From: Motiliproteus sp965230735
GTDB taxonomy: Bacteria; Pseudomonadota; Gammaproteobacteria; Pseudomonadales; Balneatricaceae
Assembly: GCF_965230735.1 (NCBI RefSeq)
Contig: NZ_OZ246016.1
Coordinates: forward strand, 62,001-126,000
DNA length: 64,000 bases
Direction of reading: 5' to 3'
The position numbers were made by a program, and so were the translations under genes. Of this stretch, positions 19,299 through 28,881 are shown one piece after another; position 1 is the stretch's first letter; the number at the start of each line of letters is the position of its first letter. The notes beneath the pieces are model-generated. The model saw only the letters and a list, made by a program, of their open reading frames with translations, had not been told where the DNA came from and made no database searches.

Positions 19299-21051
19299 AC
19301 GCCTCCGCTGCGCTGATGGGGGTCAGCCTGCCGTTCTCTAACCGCAGCAACTGATCCATGCGGGCCAGGGTGCTGGCACGGTGGCTGATCACGATCAGGG
19401 TCCGATTCCGGAACAGCGACTCAACGCTGGCCATCACCTGGCTTTCGGTAGCACTGTCGACCGCCGATGTGGCTTCGTCGAGGATCAGCACCTGCGGTTG
19501 CTGCAGCAGCGCGCGAGCGATAGCGATACGCTGTCTCTGGCCACCGGAAAGCCGGGCGCCGCGCTCGCCAATCTGGGTTTGCCCCCCCTGCGGCAGACTG
19601 TCGATCAACTCGGTCAAACCGGCCTGCTGCAATGCCTGCTCCAGCGCTTCCGGTTCAGCCTCGGGGCAGGCATAACGGACGTTGTCTTCGATGCTGCCGC
19701 GAAACAGCACCACCTCCTGGGACACCACCGCCACCCGCCGACGCAGTTGCGACAGTGGCAATTGGCGGATATCGACCCCATCGAGCAGGATGGCGCCCTG
19801 CTGCGGATCGTAATGCCGCTGCAGCAAGTCGATCAGGGTCGACTTACCGGCGCCTGAGCTCCCCACAATTCCAACCCGGCTGGCACCGGCAATCAGAGCC
19901 GATGCCTGACGCAGCACCGGATCGGCACCGGCTTCATACCCGAAGTTCAACTGCGCTATGCGAATCTCGGCAGCCTCTGTAGAGGCCCTGGTCTCCGACT
20001 CAACCAAATCCGCTGCGGGATTAGATACGGAATCGGTCACCAGGGGGCTTGCCTGAGTCAGCTCACAGACCCGGTCGAGACTGACCTGCAACCGCTGCAC
20101 CGCCATATACAGACCGAGCAAGGTATGCACCGGACCGACCGCCATGCCCAGGTAAGCCGAGAATGCGATCAGCGCCCCCAGCTCCATCTCACCCTGAATC
20201 ACCGCGTAGCCGCCGATCAGAAACGCGCCGGCGCGGAACAGCGTGGTCATGCTGGACGGCACACTACCGGCGGCAAACTCCAGCAGCTGCAGATGCAGCA
20301 ACTCATCCAGATAGCTGCGGTTGAGTTTGCGTAAACGCTCGCTTTCGCGGCCCTCGGCCCCGACCGACTGGATAAACTTCATCGCTCCGAGGGTTTCGAC
20401 CAGGAAGGAGGAGATATCCGCCGAGCGTTCCCGCAAGCGCCGGGTCCGACGCTGCACCAGCGGCCGGATAAAACGCAGATAAACCAGTTGCAGCGGGATC
20501 AGCGCCAGCATCGCCAGCGCCAGCTGCCAGTTGAGCCACAGCAGCATCGCCACCGAGCCCACCAGCCCCAACAGCCCGCTGACCGCCGAGAACAGCCCGT
20601 CGACGGCGAAACGTTGGATCTCGGCGACGTCTCCATCCAGCCGCGACAGCACATCGCCGGTCCGGCGACGGGCGTAGAACGTCGGTGACAGGGTTTGCAG
20701 GTGCCGATACACCGATTCACGCAGCGCGAACAGAATCTGTCCCGACAGGCGGGTATGACAGTAGCGGTTGATCCCACCCAACAGGGTCGATCCCATCGCC
20801 ACCGCCAGCAGGGTCGATGCGATCCACAGCAGCTGCTCGAAATTACCGGCAAGCAGCCCTTCGTCGATCATCCGCTTGGTCAGATAGGGCTGCACCAGTA
20901 CCAGCAGCGAGGCCAGCATCGACAGCAACAACAGCAAACCCACCGCGCGCAGGTGGGGACGCACAAAGCCGAACAGCCAGGCCAACGAGGCCCGGCGATC
21001 AGCCTGGGTGTCCATGGCTCGGACGTCGGCGTCCAGAGTCTGCTGCCACAT
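19285..21051 (-). CDS. qhpF: ABC transporter/permease fused, QHNDH maturation (QhpF)
   Basis: 588-residue half-transporter: six-helix ABC exporter membrane domain (about 25-320) fused to an ATPase with Walker A GSSGAGKS (about 395), signature LSGGQRQRIAIARAL and Walker B VLILDEATSAVD. In characterised systems QhpF exports the processed gamma subunit to the periplasm. Placement between qhpD and qhpE supports that role; by sequence alone it resembles general lipid A/peptide exporters. Confidence 0.88.
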   Translation of the reverse strand: MWQQTLDADVRAMDTQADRRASLAWLFGFVRPHLRAVGLLLLLSMLASLLVLVQPYLTKRMIDEGLLAGNFEQLLWIASTLLAVAMGSTLLGGINRYCHTRLSGQILFALRESVYRHLQTLSPTFYARRRTGDVLSRLDGDVAEIQRFAVDGLFSAVSGLLGLVGSVAMLLWLNWQLALAMLALIPLQLVYLRFIRPLVQRRTRRLRERSADISSFLVETLGAMKFIQSVGAEGRESERLRKLNRSYLDELLHLQLLEFAAGSVPSSMTTLFRAGAFLIGGYAVIQGEMELGALIAFSAYLGMAVGPVHTLLGLYMAVQRLQVSLDRVCELTQASPLVTDSVSNPAADLVESETRASTEAAEIRIAQLNFGYEAGADPVLRQASALIAGASRVGIVGSSGAGKSTLIDLLQRHYDPQQGAILLDGVDIRQLPLSQLRRRVAVVSQEVVLFRGSIEDNVRYACPEAEPEALEQALQQAGLTELIDSLPQGGQTQIGERGARLSGGQRQRIAIARALLQQPQVLILDEATSAVDSATESQVMASVESLFRNRTLIVISHRASTLARMDQLLRLENGRLTPISAAEAFEHE

Positions 21052-21070
21052 TTCTTAGTTCTCCATCGAC

Positions 21071-22504
21071 TCAGTGCCCCTTGCGCGGGGTGATGTAGGT
21101 GTCGATAAAGTCCGGATTCTGGGCCCGGATCCGGGCATAGACATCGATACCGAAGTCGACCCAATCGCGCATCAGGTCGCAGTAGTGATAGGTCGGCATG
21201 GTCGGATCTTCGTAGCGGGCGTAGCTCTCGTGATAACAGCCGCCGGAACAGAGGTTGCGAATCCGGCAACTGGCACAGCCGGTATTGGTGCGATCCAGCC
21301 GCTGATCCAGAAAACCGGATAAACGCTGATGATCGATCCCCTGCTCCACCGAACCGAACAGCTCCATATCAGAGCCGGTAAAACGGTGGCAAAGGTTCAG
21401 GCCACCGCTGTGGTCCACCGCCAGCATCGCCACCCCGGCCCCGCAAGGCAGCGCCTTCTTGCTGCCTTCGTGAATGTCGGTGATCAGTTGGTGCATGTTG
21501 GAGAAGCCGATGTTGCGGTGTTCCAAGGCCGCTTCCAGGTAGCGCTGACCCAGCCGTTTCATGTTGGCGAACACCTCGGCGATCTCGGCTTCGGTCAGGT
21601 TGAAATCGGCGATATCGCCGGACGTGACCGGGGCAAACCCCACCTCGGCAAAGCCCAGCTCGTTGAACAGGTGATCCCAGATCCGCTCCACATCGGTGAT
21701 CCCCCGGGTCAGGGTGACGCGGGCGCCTACCGGGCGGCTGCGGTAGCGCGACAACAGCATCTGCGCCTTACGGGCCACCACCGCGTAGGTGCCCTGACCG
21801 CCGACGGTGATGCGATTCTTATCGTGGATCGCCTGGGGGCCATCCATGCTGATCGACAGGCCGAAGCGGTGCTCGGCCAGAAACTCGATGGTGTCTTCGT
21901 TGAGCAGGGTGGCGTTGGTGGTCATGGTGAAGTCGACCGGTTTACCGGCTTGCTCGAAGCGCTGCTCGGCATAGGCCACCACCTGCTTGATCAATGCCAG
22001 GTTACTGAGCGGCTCGCCGCCGAAAAACACCAGGTTGTAGCGAGGCTCATCCGGCGACTCGCGCAGCAGCATCTCGATCGAATCGCGGGCGGTGTAAAAA
22101 TCCATCTTGCGACCGGCCGACGGCGTATCAAGATCCTCCTTGTAGCAATAGGTGCAGCTCAGGTTACAACCGGTGTTGACGTTCAACACCAGGGTATTGA
22201 GCGGAAAGTTCTCGACATGCGTGACCCCGATCTCCGGGGTCACCGCCCTGCCATCGGTGACCACTTCCATCGCCACCAGCTCGGCCAGCGTCTCCCCCAG
22301 TTCGTCGCGATCGAAACGCCCGGCCAGTTCGGTGTTGAGCCGATCCAGGCTCAGATCCGGCGTCTGTCGGAGCAGGTCGATCACCGCCGCGCTGATCTGA
22401 TCGAGCTGGAACAAACTGCTGCTGGGGATATGAAACAGCAGGCGACGACCTTCGACGCTGACTTCGTGAAGATTGTTGTGGAGCAGATTCAAGGGCGTAC
22501 CCAT
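21071..22504 (-). CDS. qhpD: QHNDH maturation radical SAM/SPASM protein (QhpD)
   Basis: 477-residue radical SAM enzyme that forms the intra-peptide Cys-to-Asp/Glu thioether bonds in the gamma subunit. The radical SAM cluster is CNLSCTYC (C113, C117, C120). The C-terminal SPASM region carries its cysteines in LPCGAGV, LNLCHRF and CASCRIRNLCSGGCYHES. The N-terminal 80 residues form the peptide-binding region typical of this group. The start follows AGGAGGT 5 bp upstream. The gene leads the qhpD-F-E-activator operon; no -24/-12 promoter was found upstream. Confidence 0.94.
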   Translation of the reverse strand: MGTPLNLLHNNLHEVSVEGRRLLFHIPSSSLFQLDQISAAVIDLLRQTPDLSLDRLNTELAGRFDRDELGETLAELVAMEVVTDGRAVTPEIGVTHVENFPLNTLVLNVNTGCNLSCTYCYKEDLDTPSAGRKMDFYTARDSIEMLLRESPDEPRYNLVFFGGEPLSNLALIKQVVAYAEQRFEQAGKPVDFTMTTNATLLNEDTIEFLAEHRFGLSISMDGPQAIHDKNRITVGGQGTYAVVARKAQMLLSRYRSRPVGARVTLTRGITDVERIWDHLFNELGFAEVGFAPVTSGDIADFNLTEAEIAEVFANMKRLGQRYLEAALEHRNIGFSNMHQLITDIHEGSKKALPCGAGVAMLAVDHSGGLNLCHRFTGSDMELFGSVEQGIDHQRLSGFLDQRLDRTNTGCASCRIRNLCSGGCYHESYARYEDPTMPTYHYCDLMRDWVDFGIDVYARIRAQNPDFIDTYITPRKGH

Positions 22505-22902
22505 GGGACCTCCTGGTAAAACGGTGCCGCGACGGCAGCTGATAATCGGTTAAGGGGGCGCAGTGGCCGGCCGGAGACCGATTCCAACGCGCAACGGAAC
22601 CTCGCTAACGGCTTCGCCGCAACGGGTTTGGCGCGCTTGAGCGCAGCTTGGGGAGCTTGATGTGAAGATCAGAAGTCAGCCGCCGCGACTGGCGGCAACC
22701 GGCTGCAGCACGGCTGCAGGACAAAGCAGAATGGTCGATCATAACGGGCTCGCTCAGTTATATTTATTAGTACGAGTGTCCAATATTCATCTACCCTAAC
22801 AGCAAACCAATCAACAAAATAGAACTCTTGTCCTATTTTTTGGTCAGTTTTGATATCTATTTCTTATAACGACCACGCCAAAATAAAACTATTGGTGATA
22901 AA
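22505..22902. promoter_or_regulatory. Divergent regulatory region between qhpD and TetR gene
   Basis: About 400 bp without a gene. The half next to qhpD is GC-rich and repetitive (CGGCTGCAG occurs twice near 22700); the half next to the TetR gene is AT-rich. AAAATAG (22816-22822) and CTATTTT (22833-22839) form a 7-bp dyad with a 10-nt spacer, a candidate TetR-type operator. I scanned for a sigma-54 GG-N10-GC pattern facing qhpD and found none. Confidence 0.45.
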
Positions 22903-23622
22903 TTGAACGATCTGAGCCAATTAGCGATAATCCCGCCCAGCCCGACTATCCCCGGATTCCGACCCCCTATGCGTGAGCTCCAACTGCAAGTCCGCCCCGG
23001 CACCGCCGCTTTCTCCAAAGGCCAACAACGAGTACTGAAGATCCTGCAGTCCGCCCGTGATCTGATGATTGCCGGGGGCTACCACAACCTGACCATGCGC
23101 AAGGTTGCGGCCGAGGCCGGGATCAGTGTGGGCAACCTCAGTTATTACTATCCCAATAAGGAACATCTGCTTCGTGACCTGCTCGATCAGGTGATCGAGA
23201 GTTACATGTGGGAGTTCGACAAAATCAAAGAGGAAGCCGGGGTGGGGCCGGAGCAGCAGTTTGTGGCGATTATCCGCTTTATCATCGATGACCTCGGCAC
23301 CCAGGAAACCACCAACTTCTTCCCCGAGCTTTGGGCCCTGTCAAATCATGACAGTCATGCCGCCGAGCGGATGGACGCGCTCTACATCAAAGCTCGCCTC
23401 GTTCTGAACGAACTGATCGAAGTGCTGAATCCGTCGCTGAATGAGCCCGAGCGTGAACAGCTGGCGCTGTTTATCTCCGCCTCGATGGAAGGGCTGACCC
23501 CCTTCGCCGGGTTCAACAAACCCTGGGAGTCCAAGCGGGACAACATTGCCAATATCGCCGCGATCAGCTTCCTGAACCTGGTCAAAACGATCCGCAACGA
23601 AGATATCGACCAACTCCGCTGA
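22903..23622 (+). CDS. TetR-family regulator
   Basis: 239-residue TetR protein with an unusually long N-terminal arm. The helix-turn-helix lies at about residues 45-90 (LTMRKVAAEAGISVGNLSYYYPNKEHLL); the ligand domain follows. The start is a TTG preceded by GGTGAT; the alternative is ATG 22969, which would remove the first 22 residues but has no ribosome-binding site. It lies between the qhpD operon and the aldehyde dehydrogenase and may respond to an aldehyde or amine; that is contextual inference only. Confidence 0.85.
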   Translation: MNDLSQLAIIPPSPTIPGFRPPMRELQLQVRPGTAAFSKGQQRVLKILQSARDLMIAGGYHNLTMRKVAAEAGISVGNLSYYYPNKEHLLRDLLDQVIESYMWEFDKIKEEAGVGPEQQFVAIIRFIIDDLGTQETTNFFPELWALSNHDSHAAERMDALYIKARLVLNELIEVLNPSLNEPEREQLALFISASMEGLTPFAGFNKPWESKRDNIANIAAISFLNLVKTIRNEDIDQLR

Positions 23623-23749
23623 CAGGCGATACACCCGTTTCAAGATAAAACACCCGGTTCAAGTTCCGGTCCGACGCCGGCCTGTTCGCAACCGAACAGA
23701 AAAGCCAATAAATTCTATTTATCAGCCAGTTACGCAGCAAAAAAAGCAC

Positions 23750-23765
23750 TGGCACAGTTCCTGCC
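23750..23765 (+). promoter_or_regulatory. Sigma-54 (-24/-12) promoter of aldehyde dehydrogenase
   Basis: TGGCACAGTTCCTGCC matches TGGCAC-N5-TTGC in all but one base of the -12 block, with correct GG-N10-GC spacing, 80 bp upstream of the start codon. It links the aldehyde dehydrogenase to the AcoR-type activator. Confidence 0.75.
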
Positions 23766-23844
23766 AATCAGTACCTGTCACAGTCCTCGGCGGCGATTCA
23801 TGATCGCCGCCGGCAGCTACCGATAACAACAAAAGGCAGGATCT

Positions 23845-25350
23845 ATGAGCTATATACAATCCACTATCTCCCCCAGCCCGAAGGCCGCCGCCTTCCTCGA
23901 TCGCCAACACCGGATGCTGATCGGCTCGCGCTGGTGCGACGCACTGAGTGGTGAAACCCTCGAGGTTGAAAACCCCGCCACCGGCGAACTGATCGCCCGT
24001 ATCCCCCGCGGTGAAGCCGCCGATGTGGAGCTGGCCGTCAAAGCCGCCCGCGATGCCTTTGAGAGTTCCGACTGGAGCCGGATGCGTCCGCCCCAGCGGG
24101 AAAAACTGATGTGGCGATTAGCCGAGTTGATGGAGCAGAACATCGAAGAGCTGGCCGAGCTGGAGTCGATCGATAACGGCAAATCCGCGGTGGTCGCTCA
24201 GCATGTCGACATCACGGTGGCGATCGACTTTTTGCGCTACATGGCCGGCTGGTCCACTAAAATCGAAGGCCGCAGCGTCGATGCCTCGGTCACCTACATG
24301 CCCGATGCCAACCTGCACGGTTACACCCGCCGCGAGGCGGTCGGCGTGGTCGGTGCCGTGATTGCCTGGAACTTCCCGCTGTTACTGGCAATCTGGAAAC
24401 TGGCACCGGCACTGGCCACCGGTTGCACCATGGTGATCAAACCGGCCCAGGAGACCTCGCTGAGCGTGCTTCGTTTAGCCGAACTGGTTCTCGAGGCCGG
24501 CTTCCCGCCCGGGGTGTTCAACGTCGTCACCGGCGAAGGCCATGTGGCCGGCGATGCGCTGGTCAAGCATCCGGGCGTCGACAAGCTGACCTTCACCGGC
24601 TCCACCGAGGTGGGCAAGCTGATCGGCAAGGCGGCAATGGACAACATGACCCGGGTCACCCTGGAGCTGGGCGGCAAATCACCGGTGATCGTACTGCCCG
24701 ATGCCGATATCGCCCAGGCCGCCGCCGGCGCCGCCACCGGGATCTTCTTCAACTCCGGCCAGGTCTGCTGCGCCGGTTCACGACTCTATGTTCACAAGAA
24801 GGTGTTCGACAATACCGTCGCCGAGATCGCCAACATTGCCCAAGGCATGTCGCTGGGTCAGGGGCTGGACCCCAATGTGGATCTGGGGCCGCTGGTCTCC
24901 CGCAAGCAGCTGGATCGGGTCTGCGGCTATATTGAAGACGGTCGCTCCCAAGGTGCCAGCATCGTCACCGGCGGTGGCCAGGCCGGTGACAAGGGCTACT
25001 TTGTCGAGCCGACCATTCTGGTCGATGTCGATCAGAGCGCCCGGGTGGTTCAGGAAGAGATCTTCGGCCCGGTAATGACCGCCATCCCGTTCGACGATAT
25101 CGATGAGGTGGTGCGGATGGCCAACGACTCTCCCTACGGTTTGGGTGCCAGCATCTGGTCCAACAACCTGTCGCAGGTCCACCGGATGATTCCGCAGATC
25201 AAATCGGGCAGCGTCTGGGTCAACTGCCACACCGCCCTGAGCGCCACGCTGCCGTTCGGCGGTTACAAGCAATCCGGTGTCGGCCGCGAGATGGGCGCCG
25301 AAGCGATCGAGCACTACACCGAGGTCAAGACGGTACTGATGTCGGTCTGA
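23845..25350 (+). CDS. NAD-dependent aldehyde dehydrogenase
   Basis: 501-residue ALDH superfamily enzyme oxidising aldehydes to acids. Motifs: GAVIAWNFPLL, the NAD-binding FTGSTEVGKLI, the general-base Glu in VTLELGGKSP and the catalytic Cys in FNSGQVCCAGSR (about residue 308). It is closest in appearance to phenylacetaldehyde/betaine-aldehyde type enzymes. Lying next to the QHNDH genes and behind a sigma-54 promoter, its likely job is to oxidise the aldehydes released when QHNDH deaminates primary amines. A terminator follows 23 bp after the stop. Confidence 0.93.
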   Translation: MSYIQSTISPSPKAAAFLDRQHRMLIGSRWCDALSGETLEVENPATGELIARIPRGEAADVELAVKAARDAFESSDWSRMRPPQREKLMWRLAELMEQNIEELAELESIDNGKSAVVAQHVDITVAIDFLRYMAGWSTKIEGRSVDASVTYMPDANLHGYTRREAVGVVGAVIAWNFPLLLAIWKLAPALATGCTMVIKPAQETSLSVLRLAELVLEAGFPPGVFNVVTGEGHVAGDALVKHPGVDKLTFTGSTEVGKLIGKAAMDNMTRVTLELGGKSPVIVLPDADIAQAAAGAATGIFFNSGQVCCAGSRLYVHKKVFDNTVAEIANIAQGMSLGQGLDPNVDLGPLVSRKQLDRVCGYIEDGRSQGASIVTGGGQAGDKGYFVEPTILVDVDQSARVVQEEIFGPVMTAIPFDDIDEVVRMANDSPYGLGASIWSNNLSQVHRMIPQIKSGSVWVNCHTALSATLPFGGYKQSGVGREMGAEAIEHYTEVKTVLMSV

Positions 25351-25373
25351 ACCCGGCAGCCTAGCTCCTCACT

Positions 25374-25397
25374 GGGCTGCTTCGGCAGCCCTTTTTT
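25374..25397 (+). terminator. Rho-independent terminator after aldehyde dehydrogenase
   Basis: A 7-bp stem GGGCTGC / GCAGCCC closed by a stable TTCG tetraloop, followed by six T residues. Confidence 0.93.
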
Positions 25398-25424
25398 CCG
25401 CCTCCACTCGGCGCACGGCCCTCG

Positions 25425-26223
25425 CTAGCGGCCCGGTTTAGCCGGAATAACCCCGGACGCCCCCAAGCCGTTGAGTTGCTTCATCCGGGCGGGGATCGGC
25501 GGCAACCTCATCTCGGACAACGCCTGCTCCAACTGCTGTTTGATTCGATCTCCCCGGGAATCACGACGCAACGCCAACCCGAGCGGAATCGGCGCAGCAG
25601 GCGCCTGCTGAAAATAGATCGCCGGGTGCTGCGACAGCGCCTCCAGCGCCTGATGCAACGCGGCCCGCTCAAACCAGATCAGATCGACCCGTCCCCGCAA
25701 CAGCATCAACACCAGCTCATCCAGTTCGGCCAGGTCAAACTGCTCGATCGGCACCCCCAGCATCTGCGACGCAAACCCCTCGTTTCCGTAAGGCGTACCG
25801 ACCCTCAGCCGTTCGGCCTGAATCCGCCCGGTCGAATCTCTTCGAATCGGCGCCAGCGAGATAAAGTCGGTATTGACCGGATAGGGCCAGCGCACTTCCT
25901 GAGCCTGGCGATAGAAGGCATCGACTTCACGCCCGAACGGGGGTGAAGCCGGCCAGATCCGCCTCGCCGCTGAGCAGCTGCCGCTTGGCTCGGCTGTAGG
26001 GCATCATCTGAACCTGAAACGGAGCCAGTCCCTGCTGCTCGAGACGCTCAAACAGCTGTCGAACCAAACCTTCACCGTCGGCGCCGATCTGTGGCGGCAG
26101 CGGCTCAAAAGCGGCACGGATCGGTTGTTCCCCATCGGGGGGCTGACCCGCCTGGGGGAGACTCGCCCAAGACGCTGAGCCTCCCGTCAGTAACAATGAA
26201 AAGACGAGCCAGTTAATGCGCAT
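25425..26223 (-). pseudogene. Periplasmic solute-binding-type protein, frameshifted
   Basis: Two consecutive frames together make one protein of about 265 residues: an N-terminal part with a signal peptide (26223 to about 25940; MRINWLVFSLLLTGGSASWA) and a C-terminal part (from about 25940 to 25425). Removing one base from the GGGGG run at 25939-25943 (CCCCC in the sense strand) joins them as ...LAGFTP-FGREVDAFYRQ..., with intact coding sequence on both sides. It resembles extracellular solute-binding protein family 3/ABC amino-acid sensors. Either a recent mutation, slippage-based phase variation or a sequencing error could explain it. It lies downstream of the aldehyde dehydrogenase in opposite orientation. 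Confidence 0.78.
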
Positions 26224-26398
26224 TTCGACAACTCAACGGGCCACACACAAGACACCCAGACAGCAACGGCATTTCCCCGATTTGAATGACAACCAGCTAC
26301 CAGTTTAGTCGCAGATTCAACCGGATTGGGATCAACGGAATGCGTTATCCGGACAGCGGCCTCACACCGATCGATCCGGCGAATCCGATCCGAGGTCC

Positions 26399-27331
26399 TC
26401 AGGCACGCCAGTAACTGATCAGCGCACTGTACAACGGAATCCCCACCAGCACATTAAACGGAAAGGTGACCGATAACGAGGCGGTAATCGACAGGCTTTG
26501 ATTCGCCTGCGGCAGTGCCACCGCCATGGCCGCCGGCACGGCAATATAGGATGCGCTGGCACCCAGGGTCGCCAGCAGGATCATGCCACCGGTGGACAAG
26601 CCCAAAAACCCAGCCAGCAGGGCACCGGCAGAGGCTCCCAGCAATGGCATCATGACACCGAAGCTGGCGATAAAAGAGCCGTACTGCTTCAGCGCACCAA
26701 GGCGCCCCGCAGCAACCCGCCCCATCTCCAATAAGAACAGTGCCAGTACGCCATGGAACAGGGTGCCGAAAAACGGCATCAGTTTTTCGGCCCGTGGTCC
26801 GGCCCAGAAGCCGATCAGCAACGATCCCACCAGCAGCAGAACCCCTTGATTCAGGAAAATCTCCCGCAGGGCTTGTCGGCGGCTAGCACCGGACAGATGA
26901 CTGTTGGCCAGCCACAACCCCACCGCGATCGCCGGGATCTCCAGCAGGGCGACAAACAGTGGAAAATAGGGCTCATAAGGGATCTGACTGGTTTCCAACA
27001 GCGTGATCGCGACCGCGTAGGTCGCGATGCTGACCGAGCCGTAGTGAGCCGCGATCGATGCCGCATCGATCCGGGCCAGACCACCAATATAGCGAAGCAC
27101 CGGGAAAGCCAGTAGCGGCAACGCCGCGCCAAACAGAATAATGGCGCCGGACTGCCACAGCAGCGCGATGGTGGCATGGTCCGCCAGTGCGATGCCGCCT
27201 TTGAGGCCGATCGCTATCAGCAAAAACAGCGTCAGGCTCTGATACAACCCCGACGGCATCTTGATCGGCGCCTTCAGCAGCTGCGCTACCGCACCGAACA
27301 GGAAGAATGCAGCGACGATATCCAGTTGCAC
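26399..27331 (-). CDS. sbtA: Sodium-dependent bicarbonate transporter (SbtA family)
   Basis: 310-residue inner-membrane protein with about ten hydrophobic segments arranged as two inverted halves, as in SbtA, and the family start (LFGAVAQLLKAPIKMPSGLYQSL region). It imports bicarbonate with Na+. The gene is preceded by a small membrane-protein gene ending 1 bp before it, and a CbbR-like LysR regulator is divergent from the pair, which is the common arrangement for inducible bicarbonate uptake. No RuBisCO or carboxysome gene is in the window, so the purpose may be anaplerotic carboxylation. Confidence 0.87.
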   Translation of the reverse strand: MQLDIVAAFFLFGAVAQLLKAPIKMPSGLYQSLTLFLLIAIGLKGGIALADHATIALLWQSGAIILFGAALPLLAFPVLRYIGGLARIDAASIAAHYGSVSIATYAVAITLLETSQIPYEPYFPLFVALLEIPAIAVGLWLANSHLSGASRRQALREIFLNQGVLLLVGSLLIGFWAGPRAEKLMPFFGTLFHGVLALFLLEMGRVAAGRLGALKQYGSFIASFGVMMPLLGASAGALLAGFLGLSTGGMILLATLGASASYIAVPAAMAVALPQANQSLSITASLSVTFPFNVLVGIPLYSALISYWRA

Positions 27332-27332
27332 C

Positions 27333-27569
27333 TTAGACTCCTGAACTCGTCTTGGCCTGCGCTGTTGTTTGAGCCGGTTTTTGAACCCTTACTCGAGCCG
27401 CCTGCAGGGACGTCCTGGCGTTTAGCAGTCGTAAACCCAGGCTGCAGACCGCCAGCACCACCGCCGTCATCACCACCCCCATAACCGGCAGCTGCTGCTC
27501 TAGCAGGATCAGCCCCATCGTGAGCAACAGTCCAATCGCTGCCAACTCAAACGCCACTACCCGATTCAT
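27333..27569 (-). CDS. Small membrane protein upstream of sbtA
   Basis: 78 residues with two hydrophobic segments (about 5-24 and 28-46) and a basic, Ala/Gln-rich tail. The stop lies directly before the sbtA start, so the two are co-transcribed and probably translationally coupled. Similar short proteins accompany sbtA in other proteobacteria as I recall; the function is unknown. It is not the PII-like SbtB. Confidence 0.7.
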   Translation of the reverse strand: MNRVVAFELAAIGLLLTMGLILLEQQLPVMGVVMTAVVLAVCSLGLRLLNARTSLQAARVRVQKPAQTTAQAKTSSGV

Positions 27570-27629
27570 GCTTTGCCTCCCATATCGATGCGATCGAAAA
27601 TCTGGCGGCCATCATGGAGCAATATTAAA

Positions 27630-27677
27630 ATAGATAAAAATCGATTTTTTATATGCTGAAAATAGATTTTTATCTAT
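27630..27677. promoter_or_regulatory. Inverted-repeat operator between sbtA unit and LysR gene
   Basis: ATAGATAAAAATC (27630-27642) and GATTTTTATCTAT (27665-27677) are exact reverse complements separated by 22 nt; the intervening bases contain another GATTTTT. The site lies 30-78 bp upstream of the LysR start, the usual location of LysR/CbbR binding sites and divergent promoters. Confidence 0.7.
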
Positions 27678-27707
27678 ATCTAATTAAAGATGTTTTGGTG
27701 ATCTGTT

Positions 27708-28640
27708 ATGGCCCGCTTTTCAGCCCGCATCGGCACCCTGCGCCAACTGGAGATCGTTCTGGCCGTGTACAAGCACGGATCGATCACCGCCGCTTCCCAC
27801 GAGCTACACCTGACCCAACCCACCCTGTCGATGCAGCTCAGAAAGCTGGCCGATAGCATCGGAACCCCGCTGTACAGCACCGTGGGGAAAAACCTGGTGT
27901 TCACCGAGGCGGGCCTGGCGGTGGTCGAGAGTGCCCGCGAGATGCTCTCCTGCGTTGATCGTCTGGAGATGAAGCTGGCTGACCTGCAGGGGATGAAAGC
28001 CGGCCAGTTGCGACTGGCGGTGGTGACCACAGCCAAGTATTTTATTCCCCACCTGCTGGGGGATTTTCTGCGCCGCTATCCGATGATCGACGTCCACTTC
28101 AATGTGGGAAACCGACAGCAGATCATCGACCGTCTGGCCAGCGGCGAAGACGATTTCTATGTGTTCAGCCACCCCCCGCAGGAACCCAGGTTAGAACTTC
28201 AACCTTTTGTTCCCAATCCCCTGGTGGCGATCGCTTCGGAAGGTCATCCGCTGGTCGAGCAGGCTTCGGTTTCGCTGGATCAGTTTAGGCAGCTACCCTT
28301 TCTGATGCGCGAAAGCGGCTCCGGCACTCGCCATGCGATCGAGCGCCATTTTGAACAGCAGGGCGAGACCCTCAAAGCCCGGATGACGATCGAGAGTAAC
28401 GAGGCGATCAAGCACTGCGTGATGTCCGGGCTGGGGGTCTCGATCCTGTCGCAGCACACCCTGGCCTTCGGAGGCAGCACCGGCTTGGCCATGCTGCCGG
28501 TTGAAGGGTTACCGATAACCACCCAGTGGTTTCTGGCCCGTCTCCCCGCCAAGCAGATGTCGGTGGTCGCCAGCACCTTTCTCGAATACCTCGAAAGCGA
28601 AGGTCGCGATCGATTGCTGGCCGAGATGGGCACAGCCTGA
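27708..28640 (+). CDS. CbbR-like LysR regulator
   Basis: 310-residue LysR regulator: helix-turn-helix in residues about 8-68 (GSITAASHELHLTQPTLSMQLRKLADSIG) and an effector domain. The sequence LRQLEIVLAVYKHGS and the LRLAVVTTAKYFIPHLLG motif match the CbbR/CmpR subgroup that controls CO2-fixation and bicarbonate-transport genes. It is divergent from the small protein-sbtA unit across a clear dyad, its probable target. Confidence 0.88.
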   Translation: MARFSARIGTLRQLEIVLAVYKHGSITAASHELHLTQPTLSMQLRKLADSIGTPLYSTVGKNLVFTEAGLAVVESAREMLSCVDRLEMKLADLQGMKAGQLRLAVVTTAKYFIPHLLGDFLRRYPMIDVHFNVGNRQQIIDRLASGEDDFYVFSHPPQEPRLELQPFVPNPLVAIASEGHPLVEQASVSLDQFRQLPFLMRESGSGTRHAIERHFEQQGETLKARMTIESNEAIKHCVMSGLGVSILSQHTLAFGGSTGLAMLPVEGLPITTQWFLARLPAKQMSVVASTFLEYLESEGRDRLLAEMGTA

Positions 28641-28881
28641 GCGAACCAGAGGCCATGGTGTTTGGCACCGTGGCCTCATCGCCAGAAGGCATATCAATCT
28701 CCACTCGCGTAGTGAATAATCATGGCTTTCACCGCGGGCAAAGGCCCCGTCAGTCGGGTTCCTCCATGCCCGGATTGGTGGCACTGTTTGATGGCACGCG
28801 ATTAATGCGCTTCAGCCAGGTGGTTAGCCACGCCGAAGACCTCGACCAAGCCTTTAGCAAGCCCCTGAAGGAGGAGCGACA

